A DNA stretch of 29,015 nt. Source: JANWLD01 sp035700225 (GTDB taxonomy: Bacteria; Patescibacteriota; Saccharimonadia; Saccharimonadales; 2-12-FULL-41-12). Of this stretch, positions 12,935-20,680 are shown one piece after another; position 1 is the first letter of the stretch; each line of letters opens with the position of its first letter. The translations under genes and the position numbers were made by a program. The stretch covers positions 1 to 29,015 of the forward strand of contig DASSOT010000062.1 of assembly GCA_035700225.1 (NCBI GenBank), written 5' to 3'. The notes under the pieces are model-generated. The model did not search any database, was not told the DNA's origin, and worked only from the letters and a program-made list of their open reading frames with translations.

Positions 12935-14620
12935 CTATTGCATCGGCGAATGGGTTTCAAGATGCATCAGGTGCCGGTCGCGGAATTTCTTGAATTCAGT
13001 TTTCTTCAGGCCCACGCGCTTGATGAACGCGCCGATTTTCTCACTACCTATATAGTGCGGAATCATGACATAGCTGGCGCCTAAATCGTAAAGCTCGGTA
13101 GCCTGATGTATGTTGTCGGCGTGGCAGATGAAGACCGCGCCCGGGTTGAGCTTTTCCAGAAGATTCACCAAAAATACGTTGGTGCTGTGGTCCGAGATGG
13201 TCGAGACTATCAGCTTGGCTTTGCCTATCTCGGCCTCGTCCAGAAGCTCGGTGTCGGTTACGTCGCCGTATAGATAATCGATTTTCTGGTGTTGCATGAG
13301 GTCTATTATCTCCGGGTCATAATCCACCACCAGGAAGCGGTGTTTCATCTGCTGGAATATATGTACGAACTCATGCCCGCCGTGGTGATAACCCAGCAAT
13401 ACTATCGGATATCCGGTCGAGCGTTTGCTTTCGCGGAAGGTGACTTCCTTTTCGAACATGTGCAGTTTTATACGGTCGAAGTAAGTGAACAGCTTGTCGT
13501 CGTATTGCATAAGGTAGGTTGAGGTAGCTATGGTCACGATGGCGACAAGCGTGATGATGGCGCCCATTTCCTCCCGGACCAAGCCGCTGGTGATAGCCAG
13601 GACCACCATGACTATGGAGAACTCGCTTATCTGGGAAAGGTTGATGCCCGTCTTGAAGCTTACCCTTTTGGTATAACCCATTATGCCCATGGAAGCGGTT
13701 ACTACCATAGGTTTTAGAACTATAACTATGATAGAAAGTATCGCCGCCGGCACCAGGGCCGAAACCAGGTTGGAAGCATGCAAGCTTTCACCCAGGGTTA
13801 TGAAGAAGATAACTACGAAGAAATCCCTGAGCGGTTTGAGCCTGGAGGCAATCTCCTGGACATACGGCGAGGAGGCCAGCGCTACGCCGCCGAACAGGGC
13901 GCCGACCTCGATCGAGAACCCTGAGATATTAAAGAGCGATGCTATGCCGAAACCCCAGCTGATGGCGAACAGGAACAATAGCTCCTGAGTCTCCGCCATA
14001 TAGCGGGAAACCTTCGGCAAAATCTTGGTACTGCACAGCACTAAAAACGCCAGCAGAAGCACGCCCTTTCCCAGCAGGAGCGCTATGTCGTTCAACTGCA
14101 AATCATTGCCATGCTCGTTGGCGACTATGAAAAGAAGGGCGAATGTCGCCACGATGTCATCAAGCAATATTACGCCGATAGCTATCTGGCCGTGCAGGCG
14201 GTTCTGCTCTTTTTTATCCGAGAGAATCTTGACGATTATAATCGTACTGCTGAAAAACAAAGCCAAGCCCGTTATCAAGGCCTCGGTCTTTGTGAACCCC
14301 AGCAGGGATGTGGTTCCGAAACCTACCAGCGTGATGATGAAAAAGGTCATTGCCGCTACGAATCCGACGACTCCGCCCAGTTTCCTGAGCTCGCTGACGT
14401 TCATCCCCAGGCCGATGATGAACAGAAGCAGTGCGATGCCGATTTCGGAAAAAACTTCAAAAAGTTCGGTGGAGTGTATCAGTCCGAGTACCGAAGGCCC
14501 GACCAGCAGGCCGGCCAGTATATAGCCCAGTATTAGAGGCTGTCGGATTACGCGCATAAAAAGGGAAACGGCGGCGGTTACAATTATGACCAGGCTTAGT
14601 TGGCTGAATACGGAATCCAT
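12935..14620 (-). CDS. CPA2-family cation:proton antiporter with RCK (TrkA-N) domain
   Basis: This 561-residue membrane transporter resembles Kef/RosB-type K+(Na+)/H+ antiporters. The first about 390 residues hold some 12 membrane helices with family features: QPLILGYILAGLLVGP, GLGMNVSELRKLG, FFSSTIIIVKIL, a conserved DD in GVILLDDIVATFAL (ion-binding region) and LSQISEFSIVMV. A C-terminal Rossmann domain begins about residue 405 (PIVLLGYHHGGHEFV, VVDYDPEII, YGDVTDTELL). Its nucleotide-binding glycine motif is irregular (GYHHGG rather than GxGxxG), so ligand gating may differ. It is likely used for pH and cation homeostasis. The start is ATG 14620, directly next to an inverted-repeat element that would lie in its 5' leader. 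Confidence 0.9.
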   Translation of the reverse strand: MDSVFSQLSLVIIVTAAVSLFMRVIRQPLILGYILAGLLVGPSVLGLIHSTELFEVFSEIGIALLLFIIGLGMNVSELRKLGGVVGFVAAMTFFIITLVGFGTTSLLGFTKTEALITGLALFFSSTIIIVKILSDKKEQNRLHGQIAIGVILLDDIVATFALLFIVANEHGNDLQLNDIALLLGKGVLLLAFLVLCSTKILPKVSRYMAETQELLFLFAISWGFGIASLFNISGFSIEVGALFGGVALASSPYVQEIASRLKPLRDFFVVIFFITLGESLHASNLVSALVPAAILSIIVIVLKPMVVTASMGIMGYTKRVSFKTGINLSQISEFSIVMVVLAITSGLVREEMGAIITLVAIVTIATSTYLMQYDDKLFTYFDRIKLHMFEKEVTFRESKRSTGYPIVLLGYHHGGHEFVHIFQQMKHRFLVVDYDPEIIDLMQHQKIDYLYGDVTDTELLDEAEIGKAKLIVSTISDHSTNVFLVNLLEKLNPGAVFICHADNIHQATELYDLGASYVMIPHYIGSEKIGAFIKRVGLKKTEFKKFRDRHLMHLETHSPMQ

Positions 14621-14721
14621 CTAAAAACACCCTGTCGCTTTCGCCTGCCAGCCTGCGGAGCAGTCTGCGCCGAGATTCTCGAAAAGAAATACTATTCTGA
14701 AACCAAGTGAGGCGTTTTTAG
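14621..14721. repeat. Inverted-repeat-bounded 101-nt element upstream of the antiporter
   Basis: Terminal arms CTAAAAACACC (14621-14631) and GGCGTTTTTAG (14711-14721) pair with one mismatch. Inside are GCCAGCCTGCGGAGCAG and a TTCTCGAAAAGAAA palindrome, resembling pieces of the elements at 4981-5190 and 24099-24178. It begins at the base after the antiporter start codon on the minus strand. The 14722-14820 gap that follows holds no clear feature beyond a possible TCTAAT -10 at 14809-14814 for the next gene. Confidence 0.6.
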
Positions 14722-14820
14722 GAATAAATGTATTTATGGGTTTTGTTTTCATATGACGGGTTTCACGCTAATATTAGTAGTGTAGCAAACTTAACCGGTT
14801 TATTAAGGTCTAATTCTAAA

Positions 14821-15309
14821 ATGAAAAACGTATTCAGAGCCTTTTCGGCGAAAATTTCGGCGCTTACCGGAACCGCTTACGCATTCGTCGGAGCCATACT
14901 CATAGTCGCGCTATGGGCGGTTACCGGCCCGGCGTTCGGTTATTCCGACACCTGGCAGTTAGTGATAAACACGGGTACTACGATAGTAACGTTCCTGATG
15001 GTCTTTTTGATACAGAACACCCAGAACCGCGATAGCAAGGCGATGCAGTTGAAACTGGACGAGCTTATCCGGGCTACTCAGGCGCGCACGGCTTTTGTCG
15101 ACCTTGAAGATTTGAGCGACGACGAGCTGGCGCAATTGGACAGAGAGTTCCGCGACCTGCACGAAAAACAAGCGGCGGGCGCAGTTATGAAGCGCCTGCA
15201 CAAATCCGTTCAGCTCGAACATGAGATAAGAAAGAGCGGCGCCCGGCATTCCGCCGAAAAACTCAACGAGATATTGCACAAGATAAGAAGCCTGGAAAGC
15301 AAGCATTAG
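14821..15309 (+). CDS. Low-affinity iron permease family protein
   Basis: This 162-residue protein matches the iron-permease (FET4-like) family common in bacteria: two membrane segments (TGTAYAFVGAILIVALWAVTG and VINTGTTIVTFLMVFLIQ), then the family signature QNTQNRDSKAMQLKLDELIRA and an acidic, helical tail (DLEDLSDDELAQLD). The family is named for a yeast iron transporter, but the bacterial members are little characterised, so iron transport is only an inherited label. ATG 14821 is chosen because the product then starts directly with MKNVFRAFSAK before helix 1; a longer frame upstream adds no conserved residues. The tail is rich in Lys/Arg. Confidence 0.85.
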   Translation: MKNVFRAFSAKISALTGTAYAFVGAILIVALWAVTGPAFGYSDTWQLVINTGTTIVTFLMVFLIQNTQNRDSKAMQLKLDELIRATQARTAFVDLEDLSDDELAQLDREFRDLHEKQAAGAVMKRLHKSVQLEHEIRKSGARHSAEKLNEILHKIRSLESKH

Positions 15310-15310
15310 C

Positions 15311-15339
15311 TTGACACCGGCCTCGTTTTTTGTAAACAT
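15311..15339 (+). promoter_or_regulatory. Possible promoter in 15310-15419 leader
   Basis: A perfect -35 TTGACA (15311-15316), a 17-nt spacer and a weak AAACAT (15334-15339) with TG extension are seen. Downstream is an A/C-rich unstructured stretch and GGAGG at about 15401-15405. The T-run CGTTTTTTG within the spacer could instead end the preceding transcript. Confidence 0.45.
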
Positions 15340-15419
15340 ATTACAGTTTTGATATTTGGTGGAGCCAAATAAGCAAACACAAAAACCAAACAAACAAAAC
15401 GGAGGTTTCTTAAAAGAAG

Positions 15420-15512
15420 ATGCCTATAAAAGTTTTAGTCGTGCCTTCGCGTGTGTCGCAGGTACGCGTCAATATCAGGCGGCCGAAGTGGCGTCGGTTC
15501 GTAATGTACTGA
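15420..15512 (+). CDS. Possible 30-aa basic peptide
   Basis: The ORF (MPIKVLVVPSRVSQ..., ending RRPKWRRFVMY) is strongly basic, with about eight Arg/Lys. It lies behind a promoter-like TTGACA, an A/C-rich leader of about 70 nt and a GGAGG, although the 14-nt spacing from GGAGG to ATG is long. It resembles neither bL36 nor bTHX in sequence as far as I can tell. It ends 4 nt before the convergent DsbA-like gene. It is either a short highly expressed basic peptide or a chance ORF. Confidence 0.35.
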   Translation: MPIKVLVVPSRVSQVRVNIRRPKWRRFVMY

Positions 15513-15516
15513 CCGC

Positions 15517-16167
15517 TTAGTTGTTCTTGGCTATTTCTGCGTCGATGAGCTGTTTGAACCCTTCCACGTCGGTAGGGTTCTTATCCAGTTTCTTGCCGTT
15601 TAAGACGAATGTCGGCGTGCCGCCGGCCCCGATATCCTGAGCGGCGCGTACGTCGGCATTTATGATATTGGCTACCTGCTCGCTGGAAGAATCAGCCTGA
15701 AACTTGGCCTTGTCCAAGCTTAACTGCTCGGCGAAACTGGCAAATATAGAACCGGCAGACGGAGACTTGGCCCATGTATCCTGATTCTGATAAAGAAGGT
15801 CGTACATTTCCCAGAACTTGCCCTGTAAACCTGCGGCCTCGGCGGCGCGGGCGGCTTCAAACGCGTGCGGGTGCAGTTGGGTGAGCGGGAAGTTGCGGAA
15901 CTGGAAGGTTATCTTATCGCCGTAAGTTTCCTGGACTTTCTGTACGATAGGATAGTACTGCTTGCATATAGGGCATTGGAAATCGCCATATTCAATAAGC
16001 GTGACTCCTGCTGTCCCCGCACCTTTCTTATGCTCGCTCAGCTGGCTGGATTTATCCTGCGTGCCGTTACCGGACTGGTTATCGCTTGATGATTTCTTTG
16101 TCAGCGTAAAGATGCCGAAAAGGGCCAATACTGCAACCACTAAGACGGCTAAGAATTGTTTACTCAC
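15517..16167 (-). CDS. DsbA-family thioredoxin-fold oxidoreductase
   Basis: This is a 216-residue exported protein. Residues 1-23 (MSKQFLAVLVVAVLALFGIFTL) form a signal anchor, followed by a Ser/Gln/Lys linker. The thioredoxin fold carries YGDFQCPICKQYYP with the CPIC redox motif, then FRNFPLTQLHPHAFEAARAAEAA and the cis-proline region GGTPTFVLNGK. This is the architecture of DsbA/BdbD-type thiol oxidases that form disulfides in extracytoplasmic proteins. The GTG start at 16167 is chosen because GGAG lies 7 nt upstream. The S8 peptidase encoded nearby has paired Cys residues in its insert and could be a client; this is inference. Confidence 0.9.
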   Translation of the reverse strand: MSKQFLAVLVVAVLALFGIFTLTKKSSSDNQSGNGTQDKSSQLSEHKKGAGTAGVTLIEYGDFQCPICKQYYPIVQKVQETYGDKITFQFRNFPLTQLHPHAFEAARAAEAAGLQGKFWEMYDLLYQNQDTWAKSPSAGSIFASFAEQLSLDKAKFQADSSSEQVANIINADVRAAQDIGAGGTPTFVLNGKKLDKNPTDVEGFKQLIDAEIAKNN

Positions 16168-16238
16168 AAAATTTCTCCATTATTATCTTTTCTATCATAC
16201 CACTTGGCGCGCCCGCGAAACGCGCCTAAAATACAAAT

Positions 16239-17126
16239 ATGCCCGGAATCATATTGCTAGCGGTCTGCCTGATCTGTGCGGTCCTGAAAAAAGCTTACGA
16301 ACAGATGTCCGTGTCTGCCGATGTAGATGACACACGCAGTTTGCACATAGTATTCAAGCATTTGGACTTCGTAAGTTTTACTTTGGGATTCGTACTGATA
16401 GCCGTTTTTGCCATGTTTTCAATAGAAGCGGCGACAGAGCTGGATAAGGTGGCCGCATTCCTGGTTATATTCACCGGATTCATATTTTTCTTCGTAATAC
16501 TTCCCAGCACTAAAAACAGCGCCGTAGCCACGTTTATCGCCCGCGCGGCAAGCCCGCTCCTGGCTTATTTATTGCGAAAAGCCGAAGAACCGGTGGATAA
16601 AATCGAACGCCTGATAAGAAAGATAGAATCAAGGGTCCGCCCGCCGCGCCGGATTTCTAAAAAAGCGTTGAAGGAATTGCTGGAAGAGCAGGAAAAGCTG
16701 GCCGGAGAAGAAACCGGGGCTGATATCAGGCTGTCTCTCGCCGGGCTCGGTTTGAATACGCGCAAAGTCAAGGCCTTGATGGTTCCCTTAGCCAAGCTTA
16801 ACTCCGTTTCTGCCGATGAAAAGGTGGGACCGGTATTGTTGAGCGAACTGCATGAAACCGGGCGCAGACTTTTTCCTATAGAAGACGCGTCGGGGAATGT
16901 AGTCGGCATCGTAAGCCTGGATGACCTGGCGGAGCTCAAAGCAGGAGGCAAGGCATCCGACGCATTGAAACCGCAGATGGTAATAATAAACGAACATGAG
17001 AGTTTGCGAGCGTCTATTTATAGGTTCATAGAATCATCAGCCGGTCTGATATTCATCGAAAATGACAACGGGGAATTATTGGGCGCAATCTATATAGAAG
17101 ATGTGCTGAAGCAACTCACCGGCTAA
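16239..17126 (+). CDS. CNNM/CorC-like membrane protein with CBS domain pair
   Basis: This 295-residue protein has N-terminal membrane segments (residues 1-16, about 45-65 and 74-92), a basic linker (LLRKAEEPVDKIERLIRK), then a pair of CBS modules: VKALMVPLAKLNSVSADEKVG... with RRLFPIEDASGNVVGIVSLDDL, and MVIINEHESLRASIYRF... with AGLIFIENDNGELLGAIYIEDVLKQL. The order membrane region, linker, CBS pair is that of CNNM/CorC (DUF21) proteins linked to magnesium efflux, but the membrane part is shorter and there is no CorC_HlyC domain. CBS pairs normally bind adenosyl nucleotides. A -10-like TAAAAT ends 6 nt before the ATG. Confidence 0.75.
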   Translation: MPGIILLAVCLICAVLKKAYEQMSVSADVDDTRSLHIVFKHLDFVSFTLGFVLIAVFAMFSIEAATELDKVAAFLVIFTGFIFFFVILPSTKNSAVATFIARAASPLLAYLLRKAEEPVDKIERLIRKIESRVRPPRRISKKALKELLEEQEKLAGEETGADIRLSLAGLGLNTRKVKALMVPLAKLNSVSADEKVGPVLLSELHETGRRLFPIEDASGNVVGIVSLDDLAELKAGGKASDALKPQMVIINEHESLRASIYRFIESSAGLIFIENDNGELLGAIYIEDVLKQLTG

Positions 17127-17133
17127 AGCGGGC

Positions 17134-18918
17134 TTATTGTTTCAGCTGTCTGTTGAGTATTTCCTGTGCAAGATTGATAAGACGCAGGCTGTCCGGCAGG
17201 TCGGTCGGTAGTCCTACGCACGTTCCGAAAAGTTTGCTTGAGCTCCAGCCGCTGTTCTCGGCCTTGCGCTTTTCGTATTGGTTGATTGTGAATTTTATCG
17301 ACCCGTTTTTGGACAGCTGGTATATGAAACTGCCGGGAAGCACACCGCTGTCACAGGCCTTTATGCGCTCGCTTCCCAAGATGGTTCCAGAAAAATCATA
17401 GGTTACGGCAGGTTGGAAAGGCTGGTAAGCCCGGTTCAGAGCTTTGTCCGACTTTACGAAACCGAACCCGAAGGAATTACTGCGCGGACCTGCGGCCGTG
17501 AGACTGCGCCGGTCTGAATTTTCAAACAATACTCCGGTTAACTCGTCCCACGTCGCATCGGGTTGATAGCTTTTCATCAGCCCCAACAGGCCGGCTACGA
17601 AAGGTGTGGAGAACGAGGTTCCAGCCGCACCGCTGGCATAAGATGACGTGCCGTTGGCCTTAGTCCAGTATGGTACGGTCATGTCTTCTCCCGGAGCGGT
17701 TATATCCAGATTGGCGCCGTAGTTGCTAAAGCTCGATACCTGGCCCGTGGAATCAGATGCTCCTACGGCGACAACCTCCGGGTAGTTGGCCGGGTAGGAT
17801 ATGCAGTCACAACCATCATTGCCGCTGGCGGCAACGACTATCACATCATGCGCCAACGCATATAAGATGGCGTCCCTCATGAATGGATCGCTGGCAGATG
17901 AACCCAGGCTGATGCTGATGATGTCGGCACCCTGGTCCACGGCGTAATAAACGGATTCACCGACAGTCAGACTGTCGCCGTACTCGTCGTCATTAAGGGC
18001 CTGTATGGGTAATATCTGCGTATTCCAGTTAACCCCGGCTATACCTACGCTGTTGTTGCCTGTCGCGCCCAATACCCCGGCGGTCATGGTGCCATGGTGC
18101 GTACCGCTACCATCAGGGTTTACTTCTCCGGCTTGAGGCGAATTGTCCCAGTTTATGAAATCCCAGCCCCGCCAATCGTCAACGTACCCGTTGCTGTCGT
18201 CATCAACCATATTGCATGATTTGTCCAGCGTCTTGCTTTGGTCGGTGCAGTTGAGGCGCGAAGGATTCTCATAGCTTGTGGCACCGGATTCGTTATCTAC
18301 TATGCCGTCCTCGTCGTCATCTATAAGGTTGCATGATTTATTCAGGGATAGGGAACGGTCGCTACAATTGAGTCTAGAAGGGTTTTCCTGGCTGACCGTC
18401 CCCTGTTCGGCCGAGTTGGTCGCCCATCGCCCGGAAAATTCCTGATGCTTCAGCGCGAAACCGGTGTCGATGATTGCTGTCTTTATCTGGTTCGGTCCGG
18501 CCGGAACTGCCCACGCGTTTTGCATCGCGGTCGTGCTGACCCACCACTGATTGGCGTAGGCATCGTTCGGCAGGGCGAGGGGCTTATATGTCCTGAGCGG
18601 ATAAGTCTTGCCGTTCCAGACGAAAGTCTTTTCCTCTTTGTTGATTGAAGTAACACCGGCGAATATGGAATTTTTAGTCCGTTCTACCGTAGTAGTAGAC
18701 GCGTCGTAGCTGTCGCCGCCGCCTTGGCTTTGCGGCGTCCTTGCCGGCGCATCCGCCTTGCCTGCAACCCGGCTACCTGCAAGCGAAGGAGGAGCCTGAC
18801 CCGGGTTTCCCGGCATGACAGAAGTACCGCTTGATAACGCCCATAAAACAAAACCGCCTGCGAGGCAAAAGCAGGAAAATATGAGTATCGGATTTTTTGC
18901 AATTTTTGTTTTTATCAT
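17134..18918 (-). CDS. Secreted subtilisin-like serine protease (S8) with duplicated Asp/Cys insert
   Basis: This 594-residue protein has an N-terminal signal or membrane anchor (residues about 9-29), a linker and propeptide-like region to about 145, then the S8 catalytic domain. Catalytic residues are Asp151 (AIIDTGF), His275 (GTHHGTMTAG) and Ser435 (GTSFSTPFVAG), with the oxyanion Asn in AASGNDG. Between Asp and His there is a duplicated 32-residue unit (178-209 and 217-248), each ENPSRLNC...KSCN followed by an Asp-rich DDDxxGxVD run, suggestive of Ca2+ binding and a disulfide. A C-terminal domain of about 110 residues follows. It is likely surface-exposed and degrades extracellular protein, possibly for a host-attached lifestyle. 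The start has an ideal leaderless promoter. Confidence 0.92.
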   Translation of the reverse strand: MIKTKIAKNPILIFSCFCLAGGFVLWALSSGTSVMPGNPGQAPPSLAGSRVAGKADAPARTPQSQGGGDSYDASTTTVERTKNSIFAGVTSINKEEKTFVWNGKTYPLRTYKPLALPNDAYANQWWVSTTAMQNAWAVPAGPNQIKTAIIDTGFALKHQEFSGRWATNSAEQGTVSQENPSRLNCSDRSLSLNKSCNLIDDDEDGIVDNESGATSYENPSRLNCTDQSKTLDKSCNMVDDDSNGYVDDWRGWDFINWDNSPQAGEVNPDGSGTHHGTMTAGVLGATGNNSVGIAGVNWNTQILPIQALNDDEYGDSLTVGESVYYAVDQGADIISISLGSSASDPFMRDAILYALAHDVIVVAASGNDGCDCISYPANYPEVVAVGASDSTGQVSSFSNYGANLDITAPGEDMTVPYWTKANGTSSYASGAAGTSFSTPFVAGLLGLMKSYQPDATWDELTGVLFENSDRRSLTAAGPRSNSFGFGFVKSDKALNRAYQPFQPAVTYDFSGTILGSERIKACDSGVLPGSFIYQLSKNGSIKFTINQYEKRKAENSGWSSSKLFGTCVGLPTDLPDSLRLINLAQEILNRQLKQ

Positions 18919-18926
18919 TCATATAT

Positions 18927-18955
18927 ACTATACCAAAAAATATGCACAAAGTCAA
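18927..18955 (-). promoter_or_regulatory. Promoter of the S8 protease (leaderless)
   Basis: On the minus strand TTGACT (18950-18955), a 17-nt spacer and TATAGT (18927-18932) are followed by 8 nt and the ATG at 18918. This is the clearest complete promoter in the window and the best example of the leaderless arrangement. Confidence 0.85.
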
Positions 18956-18996
18956 TAAACTTGTCTTGCTCAAAATTGGATTAACAGTGGTAGTCG

Positions 18997-19005
18997 TGTT
19001 ATAGT
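18997..19005 (+). promoter_or_regulatory. Extended -10 of aspS
   Basis: TGTTATAGT ends 9 nt before ATG 19015. A weak TTGGAT at 18976-18981 could serve as -35 with an 18-nt spacer. Confidence 0.6.
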
Positions 19006-19014
19006 AGCCTTCTA

Positions 19015-20340
19015 ATGAACAGAGTTTTAAGCACCGATGTAGCGAAATACGCAAAAAAGACGGTAACTATACGGGGCTGGTTGCACAAGAAAAGAATGCT
19101 CGGCGGTCTTAACTTTATAAACGTGCGTGACCGCAGAGGTCTGGTACAGGTATTGGTTGAAGACAAGGACGAGGTCGAAAAACTTCGGGGCATGCAGATT
19201 GGCACGGTCCTAACTGTCAAAGGGGGCGTAGTTGAGGATGAAAGAGCGCCCAACGGCGCGGAAATCCACGAGCCTGAGATAACCATAGAGATTCCGGTGA
19301 CTGACGAGCCGCCTATTGAAATCGACAAGCCATTGAATCATAAGTCCGAACATCTGGACACGCTTTTCGAACACCGCCCTATAGGCCTACGAAACCTGCG
19401 CGAAAAAGGGATTTTCAACGTACAGGCAAAAGTGCTGGAAGCCTTTCGCGAATACTTCGCCCAGAATGATTTCACGGAGATGAACAGCCCGAAACTGCTG
19501 GCTGAAGCTACCGAGGGCGGGGCCGAAGTCTTCAAGCTGGATTATTTCGGCAAGACGGCAACGCTGGCCCAAAGCGCGCAATTTTATAAGCAGATGATGG
19601 TCGGGGTTTTTGAGCGTGTCTTTGAAACCAATCCGACATACCGCGCCGAACCGAGCGCGACGACGCGTCATATGACCGAGTACATAACCGTAGATGCCGA
19701 GATAGGCTTCATCGACTTCGAGCAGTTGCTCGGATTTGCCGGTGAATGCCTGATTTACGTCATCCAAAAAGTACAGAAAGATTGCGCGGGCGAGCTGAAG
19801 ATGTGGAATGTCCAGAACTTTACCCTGCCCGACAAGGCCGGGGATATACCGCGCTTCACCATAAGTGAAGTACACGAGATGTTTGCCAAGGCTACGAAAG
19901 AAGACCACACGGAAGAGGATGACTTGGCACCTGCCGAAGAACGCTGGATATGCGAATACGCCAAGAAGAACAAAGGCAGTGAAGCGGTCTTTATCACTGG
20001 CTGGTCGGCTCGTAGCAAGACTTTCAAGTTTTATCACCGGGCGAACGAAGAGAACCCGGAGCTGGCGGACCGTGCCGACCTGCTCTTCCGCGGTGTGGAG
20101 ATAGCGACCTTGAGCATGCGCGAACATCGTTATGACCGCCTTATCAAGCAGTTGAAAGCCATGGGCGGCGACCCCAAAAGTCCCGGTTATGCTCCGCTTC
20201 TAAGCGTTTATAAGTACGGTATGCCGCCGCATGGCGGATGGGGCTGGGGGCTGGAGCGGACGGTTGAAAAAATACTGAATCTGAACAGCGTCAAAGAAGC
20301 GACGTTATTCCCCCGCGACATTAATCGTCTGAGTCCCTAG
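19015..20340 (+). CDS. aspS: Aspartate--tRNA ligase, archaeal/eukaryal type, probably non-discriminating
   Basis: This 441-residue class II synthetase charges tRNA with aspartate. The N-terminal OB-fold anticodon-binding domain has GWLHKKRMLGGLNFINVRDRRGLVQV. The catalytic domain has SPKLLAEATEGGAEVF and LAQSAQFYKQMMV (motif 2 neighbourhood), RAEPSATTRH, and motif 3 GGWGWGLERTVEKIL followed by LFPRDINRLSP. These are AspRS, not AsnRS, hallmarks, and the lack of the GAD insertion domain marks the archaeal-type form. His24 and Pro79 (RAPNG) sit where, as I recall, non-discriminating archaeal enzymes differ from discriminating ones (Trp and Lys), so it probably also makes Asp-tRNA(Asn), which needs GatCAB elsewhere in the genome. 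Confidence 0.85.
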   Translation: MNRVLSTDVAKYAKKTVTIRGWLHKKRMLGGLNFINVRDRRGLVQVLVEDKDEVEKLRGMQIGTVLTVKGGVVEDERAPNGAEIHEPEITIEIPVTDEPPIEIDKPLNHKSEHLDTLFEHRPIGLRNLREKGIFNVQAKVLEAFREYFAQNDFTEMNSPKLLAEATEGGAEVFKLDYFGKTATLAQSAQFYKQMMVGVFERVFETNPTYRAEPSATTRHMTEYITVDAEIGFIDFEQLLGFAGECLIYVIQKVQKDCAGELKMWNVQNFTLPDKAGDIPRFTISEVHEMFAKATKEDHTEEDDLAPAEERWICEYAKKNKGSEAVFITGWSARSKTFKFYHRANEENPELADRADLLFRGVEIATLSMREHRYDRLIKQLKAMGGDPKSPGYAPLLSVYKYGMPPHGGWGWGLERTVEKILNLNSVKEATLFPRDINRLSP

Positions 20341-20345
20341 CCGCT

Positions 20346-20627
20346 ATGAAGCGGGTGGTAATATCGCTTTTCATACTGGCTGGTATGATAGGCGGTTTTC
20401 AACTGTCGGCGAGCGCACAAACTACCGACGGTATCAGCCCAAAAACGCAACAGTATATAGACAACCTGAAAGAAGTGAAAGAAGCGCAGAATAGCAGGCG
20501 GCCGGCCGGTAACCGGCAGTCAGCCAGCCAAGGCCCAAGCGCCTGGAAATACGTGTTTTACGGTGCACTAAGCGGAGCAGTCTACGCCTTCTGGCGCTGG
20601 CTGAAAAGATTAAGAAGGGGCGATTAA
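20346..20627 (+). CDS. Small secreted or membrane protein (93 aa)
   Basis: Residues 1-25 form a signal peptide with an SASA-Q cleavage-like site. A short polar, Arg/Gln/Ser-rich region follows, then a membrane segment at about 66-84 (WKYVFYGALSGAVYAFWRWL) and a basic tail KRLRRGD. No family is recognised. It starts 5 nt after the aspS stop with no evident Shine-Dalgarno, so it is probably cotranscribed. The two hydrophobic ends suggest a protein anchored in the membrane by its C-terminus after export. Confidence 0.7.
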   Translation: MKRVVISLFILAGMIGGFQLSASAQTTDGISPKTQQYIDNLKEVKEAQNSRRPAGNRQSASQGPSAWKYVFYGALSGAVYAFWRWLKRLRRGD

Positions 20628-20647
20628 GCTTAAAAACTTTAGCGGTT

Positions 20648-20656
20648 TGATATAAT
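20648..20656 (+). promoter_or_regulatory. Extended -10 for the membrane propeller protein
   Basis: TGATATAAT has TGn plus a perfect TATAAT, 24 nt before ATG 20681. The predicted 5' UTR is about 17 nt and AAGAGA could serve as a weak Shine-Dalgarno. Confidence 0.6.
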
Positions 20657-20680
20657 TATAAGATTAAATAAGAGATAAAA

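Noticed and set aside
19387..20127. 246-residue minus-strand frame
   Set aside because: It is antisense to the clearly identified AspRS gene and shows no domain.
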